A stretch of 64,000 nt of DNA. Origin: Rhyacophila brunnea (lineage: Eukaryota > Arthropoda > Insecta > Trichoptera > Rhyacophilidae). Below are positions 57,188-64,000 of this stretch, one piece after another. The first letter of the stretch is position 1. Each line of letters begins with the position of its first letter. The translations under genes were made by a program, and so were the position numbers. The stretch lies in assembly GCA_022495005.1 (NCBI GenBank), contig JAGYXB010000008.1:1-64000 (forward strand), written 5' to 3'. Under the pieces are notes generated by a model, which was not told where the DNA came from, searched no databases, and saw only the letters and a program-made list of their open reading frames with translations.

Positions 57188-57844
57188 GGCCTACCGCGCA
57201 TGGACGTTACATAACCGGCCGGTAGCATTCGGACAATCGTTGGTTTGCTCGCGCATGATCCAAATTATTACCGGCCAGTATGTTTGAGCGCGCATGGCGT
57301 GATTTAGATCGGAGGCAATGCGCGCGCACTGAAGATATGCTTCCGCACCGAAAAATGGCGGACGCAATATAAGAAACGTCAAAATGGATTTTGTAGAGCT
57401 TATATTATATAATATATAGAGGTTTTGTATAGATTATCAAACTGTTTTAAAATGTGGGTGTATATATTATTAATTTATGAAGAAATAAACTGAAAAAATG
57501 GGACTGGTACGCGCATGCAAAGCCAATAGGTACGCATCGATGAACTGTCAAGTCAAATGTGGCGGTTCGATGTATGCGTGCGCTACATACGACCGCGTCA
57601 CTTGTGCGTGCACGTATGAGTGCACTCTCGGCTGGCCATGACTTCTCATGTGCGGGCTCTCATTTAAAAGCATTGCCAATGTGACCCCGGCCGGTTCGAA
57701 TCGGTGTAAAATTTTGTGTCTGAACACAGATTTTCAATTCGGCCGTTCGCTGATCGTCCATGCGCGGGGTTGCATTGCAATACGATGGTTACAACTCCTC
57801 GATTGTTGACCGTACGATAGGAAATCGTTCATGCGCGGTAGGCC
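57188..57844. mobile_element. Harbinger-like MITE, 657 bp, TTA TSD
   Basis: Perfect 15-bp inverted ends GGCCTACCGCGCATG, then near-identical [A/G]ACG. TTA lies on both sides (57185-57187 and 57845-57847). The interior has many CGCGCATG-type motifs and is GC-rich against its surroundings. No transposase. Confidence 0.88.
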
Positions 57845-57899
57845 TTATATAATCATTGATACAATAATTTGCTCCGACACTGCCATCCATTCGCATTTA

Positions 57900-58158
57900 C
57901 CCCGTCAAAATAACCCGAAAAAAGCACCCGCATCGATATGGAAGGTCCGGTCAAAAGAGTCTCAAAAAATATCCAAATATATGACAAATTGATGGCTTTC
58001 ATTGTATCTTTTGGTCCCCTGCATAATTAAATGTTACGTTTGTTCATTAACAACAGGTAAGTAGGGAGAATTACAGCGGCATTGGGTTTTTTTGAGACTC
58101 TTTTGGCCGGACCTTCTGTACCGATGGCGGGTGCTTTTTTTGGGATATTTTGACGGGG
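57900..58158. mobile_element. Mariner-like MITE, 259 bp, TA TSD
   Basis: Inverted ends of about 70 bp begin CCCCGTCAAAATA and contain AAAAAAGCACCCGC, AAGGTCCGG and CAAAAGAGTCTC. TA flanks it on both sides (57898-57899, 58159-58160). No coding frame. Confidence 0.85.
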
Positions 58159-58954
58159 TACTTGGTTATGAAGCGCTGCGATTGTTTGACGTTTCGGTAT
58201 CGAGCATTCAAATAATATATCAATAATTTTATATTATCAAAATTTTATGAAATGCATTGGCGAACTCTAATATGCTATACTGATTTTTGAAAACGGCGAA
58301 TTTTATTAGGTAATTGAAAATGTTTGAATTTTATTCATTGTAAAAGATTTTTATATTTGTACCTATTGTCTACGCTTATAATAGCGATTAAGCCATATAA
58401 TAGCAATTTTTCAATGATTGTCTATGCTCAAAAAGTGGCGCTTTAGATGCTTTCAAGTACTGATAAAAAAATCTGACGTTTCTCTGCGGTGTACTCTCGG
58501 TTAATTGAGCCGGTCCGTGTACTATGTACGATATAAAACAGGTATAGTACGCCCAAAATACTATAATTTTGAATATCGGAAAAAATATGTAAAAAGTACT
58601 TATATTTCGATATTTTCTTTCGATAAATTGGTGCAAACTACTATAATTTCGCAATATAAGAAGATTTGGAGAACTTGGAAAAAAAAATGTAGGAAAAAGC
58701 GTAAAAAAATCCCTTGACTTTGGTTTAAAATGAAATTTCTTGAATTCTACGGTAATCATTTTTGGTGGCAAGAGGTACCTAAATAAAAAGGGATCTCGGA
58801 GTTTCTCAAATTCTCCGTTATTTTTTCTGAGAAACAAAAAACCTATACATTTCAACAGATGACAACGCGTACTATATTTTATCCCCAAATACTATAATTT
58901 TGGAGGCTCTGTACTATAATTCCACTTTGAAAAGATGGCAACACTGCTTCAGCG

Positions 58955-59396
58955 CAGTGTTGCCAACCGTACTATAATTATAGTATTTGTACTATAATTT
59001 TGGTCCGCGTACTATGTACGATATAAAATAGGTATAGTACGCCCAAAATACTCTAATTTTGAAAATCGTACTATAATTTTACATAAAAGTACTATAATTT
59101 TACATAAAAGTACTATAATTTTGCACTTGCCATTTCGCAATCGAGTGGTCTTCGGAAATTTGGAAATTTGCGGCCCGCGGCGAAATATTTTTCCTAAAAA
59201 AAACAAGCCGACTATGAAAAATTGGGAACCTGCGGCCCGCGACGAAATATTTCACCTAATAAAAACGAGTCGACTGTAAAAAATTGGGAAAATTTTCATT
59301 TTCAACAGATGACAACGCGTACTATATTTTATCCCCAAATACTATAATTTTGGAGGCTTTGTACTATAATTCCACTTTCAAAATATGGCAACACTG
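58955..59396 (+). mobile_element. hAT MITE, element 2 of the stack, 442 bp
   Basis: Same ends as element 1 (CAGTGTTGCCAACC ... TATGGCAACACTG). It is flanked by CTTCAGCG (58947-58954) and TTTCAGCG (59397-59404), one mismatch. TACTATAATTTTACATAAAAG is tandemly repeated near 59085-59125. It is a short deletion relative of element 1 inserted in the same 8-bp target. Confidence 0.85.
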
Positions 59397-59409
59397 TTTC
59401 AGCGTTAAG

Positions 59410-59623
59410 CAGTGTTGTCATATTTTTCTATGCTGATTATAGTACAAAAGCATAAAAATTATAATATTTCTGAAAAATATATAGTACAGGAACATTTTTC
59501 ATCTTGAACCCTTTAAAATTATAGTATTTTGGTATATTTGGCGTAAAATTATAGTATTTTACATTTTTCGCGAAATCAAAATTATAGTATTGTACTATAA
59601 TTATAGTACGGTTGGCATCACTG
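59410..59623 (-). mobile_element. hAT MITE, element 3 of the stack, 214 bp, opposite orientation
   Basis: Left end CAGTGTTGTCATA; right end read inward CAGTGATGCCAACCGTACTA, which matches the left ends of elements 1 and 2. The TSD is GCGTTAAG (59402-59409 and 59624-59631). AATTATAGTATTTT repeats four times inside. Confidence 0.87.
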
Positions 59624-59631
59624 GCGTTAAG

Positions 59632-59862
59632 CATTGTTTATTACACCTAATACCAACACCAGCTTCTCTATGCCGGAAGAGTTGATGTGGTATTTTTGAT
59701 CAATTTTTATTAAACAAACAGTGAATTATTAAATTCATTTTGTGATCAACGTTCCTTTAGACGCAAAGTTAGAGAATGTGCTTTCATTGATTGCAAATTC
59801 AATAGTAATTTTGTTTCGTAAACCTGATTAAATTCTAACGGCGGCAACTGCACTTAGCTAAA
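59632..59862 (+). promoter_or_regulatory. Presumed promoter and 5' UTR of the PWWP gene
   Basis: This is the only single-copy-looking DNA between the hAT stack (last TSD ends 59631) and the start codon. I see no clear TATA box. The start context is GCTAAAATGG, acceptable for initiation in insects. The transcription start cannot be placed from sequence; upstream promoter sequence has probably been displaced about 3.7 kb by the transposons. Confidence 0.4.
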
Positions 59863-59943
59863 ATGGTTAAAAAAGCCAAAGTTTTTAAACCTGGCGATTA
59901 TGTATTTGCCAAAGTTAAAGGGTACCCAGCGTGGCCTGCCAAG
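59863..59943 (+). CDS. PWWP-domain protein of HDGF/LEDGF (PSIP1, JASPer-like) family, exon 1
   Basis: PWWP readers of this family bind nucleosomes carrying H3K36 methylation through an aromatic cage and tether partners to active genes. This exon runs from ATG at 59863 to the donor AAG|GTAATA. It gives 27 codons: a short basic N-terminus, then FKPGDYVFAKVKGYPAWPAK. The GYPAWPA motif is this family's version of Pro-Trp-Trp-Pro. The ATG is the first in frame next to the domain, as usual for the family. Exons 1-3 join in frame to 130 codons and the gene runs off the right edge, so a C-terminal integrase-binding-like (IBD) domain, which would separate LEDGF from HDGF types, cannot be checked. The GLYR1/NDF dehydrogenase family also starts with a PWWP domain, but the FGTGET and FDYFE-like motifs fit HDGF/LEDGF better. 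Confidence 0.9.
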
Positions 59944-60524
59944 GTAATATTCGTGTTTTATCAATCCGTTCGGTTGTTTAATTAACCTATACGTTTTTAA
60001 CGGCACTGTATTTCGTAAAAAAGCACCAAGCTAACCCTAAAGTGTGCTTGACGTATGGACTGTTTCAATGTCAGAATGCTAGTTAGTGTTTACTTATTTT
60101 CATTGAATTGAAACAAATAATAGTAAATATGCTCCGCACTACTATTTTTAAATATAAGAAGCTCAATATTGTCACCCAAAGAAGATATCAACAAACACTT
60201 AGTATGGCACTATTGTAGTGTACATTCATTTCAACCAATGCAACCATGTATCAATATTGTATTCTTTAATATAACTTACTTATGCTAAGAACTGGTTGAC
60301 TTCTAGGATTTCAACGTATAGCAGGACACAAGAAAGCTATATCTATGTTTATACGTTGGGTAGTTAAACCTTACGATTGATTAAATCCACATGTTTTTCG
60401 ATGCTAGTTTGGGTCCAAAGAATTATGAAGCGAATGCGTATTCGACAATTATAGAAGATGTCTATTAAGGAACTTTGGTAGGATACTGCCAATATCACTA
60501 TTTATTATTAATTTATTATAAGCG

Positions 60525-60610
60525 CCCACGATGGTCTAGTGGCAAAATATCCGCTTTTGAAGCTGGGAATTACGGGTTTGAATACTGTGTCTGGTTAATT
60601 CACATACTGT
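60525..60610 (+). repeat. tRNA-derived SINE head in intron 1 of the PWWP gene
   Basis: GATGGTCTAGTGGCAAAATA (A-box) and TACGGGTTTGAATACTG (B-box) in tRNA-like spacing. The body differs from SINE-A and B. Confidence 0.55.
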
Positions 60611-60792
60611 CTTAAGACTGTGGGCTTAGATCCAGATCATGACTAATGAGTTAGCTTAGGTTAAGTTAAGTTTTCATTCTTGAATTCATGAATTTTGCCA
60701 AAATGGGCTATGACAATTAGTGCGGTTCCCGCCTGGCTTCACCATAACCAACTTGTACAAAACTTTTTGAAAAACTACTTCAGCGCATCTTT

Positions 60793-61036
60793 TTATACAC
60801 AAGACTGCTATCGGCGGCTATCGAGGGAAGCTTAACATAGTTTTGTATTGAGGTATTATAATTGTTACAATGAGTTAGCCGTCTAAACAGTCAAAGCTGT
60901 CTATCTCGCTCTAAAAGTTAGCACATCCAAGAGGGCACTTATTGTAACAATTACAACTAACTTATTGTAAAAATTATAATATCTCAATACAAAAATATGA
61001 AAAATACCGTTGATTGCCGCCGATAGCAGTTTTGTA
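60793..61036. mobile_element. Inverted-repeat MITE in intron 1 of the PWWP gene
   Basis: Ends are inverted: ACTGCTATCGGCGGC on the left and, read inward, on the right. A second inverted pair is TTTTGTATTGAGGTATTATA against TATAATATCTCAATACAAAA. The interior GCACTTATTGTAACAATTAC is shared with 17806-18104. Flanks probably TA. Confidence 0.65.
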
Positions 61037-61109
61037 TAGGAGGCAGCAAATATCTGCACCAGATTGTAGATCAAATTATTTGTTTTATTTTTATTATGCC
61101 TACATTACT

Positions 61110-61325
61110 CAACATGTTCGATCCTACGAGGATCACATGGGCCTCCATGGTGTGGAGGTTGTATTAACAGATTTTTGTTTTACGAGAAATGGATGTTGGC
61201 CCCTTGCTCAACCTGTTAGGTCGACGCTCTGACTCTAAACATACGGAAAAACAACATTTGAATTAAGTCAAGTCCGGAACACAACATTATAAGCTGTCAC
61301 GTTACCGCTTGGCCATCGTAGGTGT
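61110..61325 (-). repeat. SINE-A copy in intron 1 of the PWWP gene
   Basis: Starts near TGTTCGATCCTACGAGGATC, contains ACGAGAAATGGATGTTGGCC and CTTGCTCAACCTGTTAGGTC. It ends in a decayed tRNA-like head (TACCGCTTGGCCATCGTAGG). It is antisense to the gene. Confidence 0.72.
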
Positions 61326-61394
61326 TATAACAAGGTAAATAAAAAATTAAGAATTCTAAGAAACCTGATTATACCGTTTAATTTATGTTTTCAG

Positions 61395-61450
61395 GTTGTG
61401 ACGTTGAATGGAAAAAAGTACAATATACATTTTTTCGGCACCGGCGAAAC
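61395..61450 (+). CDS. PWWP-domain protein, exon 2
   Basis: The acceptor TTATGTTTTCAG lies before 61395 and the donor GTAAGA after 61450. It encodes VVTLNGKKYNIHFFGTGE plus the first two bases of a Thr codon. FFGTGET is the conserved strand and turn of the PWWP barrel (FFFGTHET in human LEDGF). The stretch between the PWWP motif and this strand is shorter than in vertebrate LEDGF, as I recall it. Confidence 0.88.
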
Positions 61451-62852
61451 GTAAGATTTTTATTGAACATTATTTTATGTAATAATATTGTACTATGTAG
61501 GTAGTACTAAGTAATGTATGATCTATGATTTCCTTAGGATCTGACAAGATCAATTTTTTTTTTATTCATTTAGGAAAATAATTGTTCAGCAGTCATATGA
61601 TTACCCAAATATGGACAAAATAGCAATATTAACATTTTGCAAGAATATTGGTTTTTTATCCACTACATATTGCTAAAGTACATCCAGTGAGGTCCCTAGA
61701 CAAAATGCCGCTCCTGGGCAGCACCATAATGCCGCCCCATTTTTGTATAAAATATTTTTTATCATCCGTATTCGTGTGGTTTCTGGTCACCAAGGACGTC
61801 GAAAGGAAACGGAAGTAAACTAGACATCACGAACCCGACAAAAAAATACAGCCCTGTTAAACGTTTTATGTTAATTAATGCATTTTGTTTCCAACCAGTG
61901 AGCTGATTTTTTTGAATGAAAGATATTTTCGTTATTTAGTACTCAGTTTAGGTAGCTATTTCTATATATCGCTCATGAGAAAACAATACCTCGTATGCCA
62001 CAAAACACGAGATGAAGAAAACTCTTTCTAGTCACTATCAAGGCATAAAAATTCTTCATTTTTTGTATATCACTATTAAGATTAATAGTAGAATACGAAA
62101 AATACGTGATAAATTTGATGGAATCATAGAGAATATAGATATTTTTTCATATCATCCACAAAAAGTGTCATGTGGCATACGAGGTATTGCTTTCTCATGA
62201 GCGATATACCAAAAAATTCTCCTCGATTTGCCTCCCTTCGAGTAACTGCCGCCCCCAAGCGACCCTCGATCTGCCTACTCCCACGGGACGTCACTGAGTA
62301 CATCGATAAAATTTGTTATTCAATATGTCGCGTAGTTTGTTTGAACGCCGGTTAACAAGCCAATATTGCCAGATTAGATAATTTTTTTTAAATCAGTAGA
62401 TTTTAGATAAATTACGTATGAAAAAATTACTAAACTTTGCATGATTGCTCGCCCATAAATGCTCTGCAGAGTCATTAAGTGACACGTGTCATTTGTTTTC
62501 CATCCCTGATACAGACCATGGGCCCAGCGGACTGAATGAGCTCTTTTTGTAAAAATAATAATGACCAATCTTTGTAAATAGAAATATTTTGATGGCCAGT
62601 GTATTTAAAAAAGAAACAATATTATGAAGTAGTTGTATTGTTCCTTATACTTGGCCACAGAGTAAAACTAAGTTATGCCGACAGTATATTTCAAGTTATA
62701 AATATGCCGTGCGATTTCACTTGACATTTTTCTATTGGAGATGTAAATGAATGGAGGACTGGGTTGAAATTGTTTTTCTAAATCTATCTGAATTGCAGAC
62801 TTGAATCTCGTGATGGGATCAAATTCACACATTTTTTTTTTACCAATTTACT

Positions 62853-63095
62853 ACCAATTTCTTAATGATAAACCATTTCTTTTATTCAACGAATAATTCA
62901 CAAGATTTAAGAATGTAACATTCCATATATTGAACATACATAACTTGTAAACATCTCAGATATATACCCACCAGATATATTATCTGTATATATCTGAGGT
63001 GTTTTCAAATTATGTATGTTCAATATATGGAAAGTCACATTCTCAAATCTTGTGATTTATTCGTTAAATAAAAGAAATAGTTTATTAAAAATTGT
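62853..63095. repeat. Long palindrome made of two inverted SINE-B tails
   Basis: Two arms of about 115 bp are inverted copies (AACATACATAA, CACAAGATTTAAGAATGT against ACATTCTCAAATCTTGTG, and outward to AAACCATTTCTTTTATT). The centre is at about 62975. Its tail motif TATATCTGAGGTGTTTTCAA recurs at 63380-63400 and 40060-40090. Confidence 0.8.
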
Positions 63096-63267
63096 TAGCA
63101 AGTTCAAATAGATGTTATAACTAATTATTTGGTGAGGGCCGGACGTCGGTTAGTAATTACGGTAATTAATATTCCTTGATTTAAAACACATAAACCGATA
63201 GTCAATAATAACGCAATTTGATAAGCATTTCATGTAGGACCTACTAGTTAAATTATCGCAATTAGGT

Positions 63268-63425
63268 ATGAGGCTCGTAGCTTAATTGGTTAAAGAATAT
63301 TGGCGCGATAACAGTGGATATAGGGATTCAAACCCCGTCGAGAATTGTATTTTTTTCAAATGTGATTTTTTCTGGTAGGTATATATCTGAGGTGTTTTCA
63401 AGTTATGTATGTTCAATTTATTAAT
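63268..63425 (+). repeat. SINE-B, head plus tail
   Basis: Head: CTCGTAGCTTAATTGGTTAA (A-box) and TAGGGATTCAAACCCC (B-box), with a near-complete tRNA-like spacing. Body: TTTTTTTCAAATGTG. Tail: TATATCTGAGGTGTTTTCAA and GTTATGTATGTTCAAT. It defines the family; other copies are at 40020-40185 and 8060-8190. Confidence 0.7.
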
Positions 63426-63694
63426 GTTCGGCCCTATTTTTGTCTCCAGCACATATTCTCACTTATCTTCCAAAAATTACTTGTTAAGACCGGTCAGTTG
63501 ATAATATGAGCGCATATTGGTATTTATATCAATTTATTGCATTTTGTGAGTTTATTTGTATAACCAACAGTTTCTCAAAATTTTCTTCTGCTAACTTTTT
63601 GCATGTACATATTTAAGGAAAAAGTTACAACCTTCAGATGTCAGATGCCAAGCATTTTTGAACACTATCAATAATCCTCTGCATTTCGATATAG

Positions 63695-63947
63695 CGGCAA
63701 CCTTCCTGCAAATGACCTGTTCGATTACTTCGAATACAAGGCGCAGTTCATGGCCAAGGCCATAAAGCGGCGTGACTTCAATGACGGCATGGCCGAGATT
63801 GACGGAGAGATCACCGAGAATGGCCGGACTTCCAACTTGTCACCCGATAAAGAGGGAGGTACTGAAGTTGCAGAGGGAGATACCTCGGTTGTATCCATCA
63901 CCAACCAGTCTTCTGCCATGGACACGTCTGCTGAAATGGATTCAGTG
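63695..63947 (+). CDS. PWWP-domain protein, exon 3 (end of PWWP, acidic Ser-rich tail)
   Basis: The acceptor ATTTCGATATAG lies before 63695 and the donor GTATGC after 63947. It encodes GNLPANDLFDYFEYKAQF, then KAIKRRDFNDGMAEIDGEI, corresponding to the last PWWP helices (in LEDGF: DIFPY...KGFNEGLWEID). An acidic, Ser/Thr-rich low-complexity segment follows (SPDKEGGTEVAEGD, MDTSAEMDS). It ends in phase 0. An in-frame ATG at 63750 is internal and is not a start. Confidence 0.9.
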
Positions 63948-64000
63948 GTATGCAATAATAAGCTTTGCTATTGAACCCAATCATAATATGATAAAAAAAG

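Larger units (their letters stand above)
55931..58946 (+). mobile_element. hAT-type palindromic element 1 of a stack, 8-bp TSD CTTCAGCG, with three nested insertions
   Basis: It begins CAGTGTTGCCAACC and ends GATGGCAACACTG. CTTCAGCG lies on both sides (55923-55930 and 58947-58954). ACTATAATT-type motifs repeat near both ends in the same orientation. Inside are long inverted arms of about 240 bp (56737-56977 with 58239-58480) and a direct duplication of GCGCTGCGATTGTTTGAC plus about 40 bp (57130-57187, 58170-58227). It holds a hAT element (56016-56728), a Harbinger-like MITE (57188-57844) and a mariner-like MITE (57900-58158). Without these the element is about 1.4 kb. No transposase of its own; the 166-codon frame at 58388-58888 is low-complexity and lies in the arm. 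Confidence 0.85.
61451..63694. other. Intron 2 of the PWWP gene
   Basis: About 2.2 kb, AT-rich. Contains the palindrome at 62853-63095 and a SINE-B copy at 63268-63425. No other exon recognised. Confidence 0.6.

Noticed and set aside
58388..58888. Longest open frame (166 codons, minus strand)
   Set aside because: It lies in the right arm and subterminal repeats of a hAT-type element, is Phe/Lys-rich low complexity, and matches no family.

Overview
This is a stretch of an animal, almost certainly insect, nuclear genome. It is AT-rich, with spliced genes separated by long non-coding DNA full of small transposons, tRNA-derived SINEs and runs of the type GTAGGTAGGTACC. I cannot name the order from sequence alone; such runs occur in both lepidopteran and hemipteran genomes. 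There are no bacterial operons, CRISPR arrays or rRNA genes. Most long open frames are chance frames or transposon remnants.

Two conserved genes are supported by homology and by consistent splice phases. (1) Minus strand, about 39.76 kb down to the left edge: the 5' part of CLASP (fly chb/Mast/Orbit), a microtubule plus-end protein. Seven coding exons (39550-39741, 13784-13884, 10914-11090, 8922-9046, 7807-7932, 5048-5155, 2223-2386) give 331 codons: the TOG1 array, a basic linker and the start of TOG2. The first coding intron is about 25.7 kb. (2) Plus strand, 59863 to the right edge: the 5' part of a PWWP-domain chromatin reader of the HDGF/LEDGF (PSIP1) family, like fly JASPer. Three exons (59863-59943, 61395-61450, 63695-63947) give 130 codons. 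The genes point away from each other across about 20 kb of repeat-rich intergenic DNA.

The most informative part is the transposon record. Several elements can be delimited by terminal inverted repeats (TIRs) and target-site duplications (TSDs): hAT elements with 8-bp TSDs at 774-1567, 33080-33551, 46041-46739, 55931-58946, 56016-56728, 58955-59396 and 59410-59623; Harbinger-like elements with 3-bp TAA/TTA TSDs at 570-2176 and 57188-57844; and TA-flanked mariner/pogo-like elements at 6882-7131, 14774-15013, 42787-43032, 46943-47284 and 57900-58158. Three related hAT elements are stacked end to end just upstream of the PWWP gene, with overlapping TSDs. The largest of them holds three further nested transposons. 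Two tRNA-derived SINE families and several unclassified repeats fill much of the rest.

I see no cluster of genes that would make up a new multi-gene system. The best leads are the hAT insertion stack, a shared odd layout of hAT subterminal repeats, a frame-preserving CLASP linker exon, and one orphan 117-codon frame at 49938-50291.
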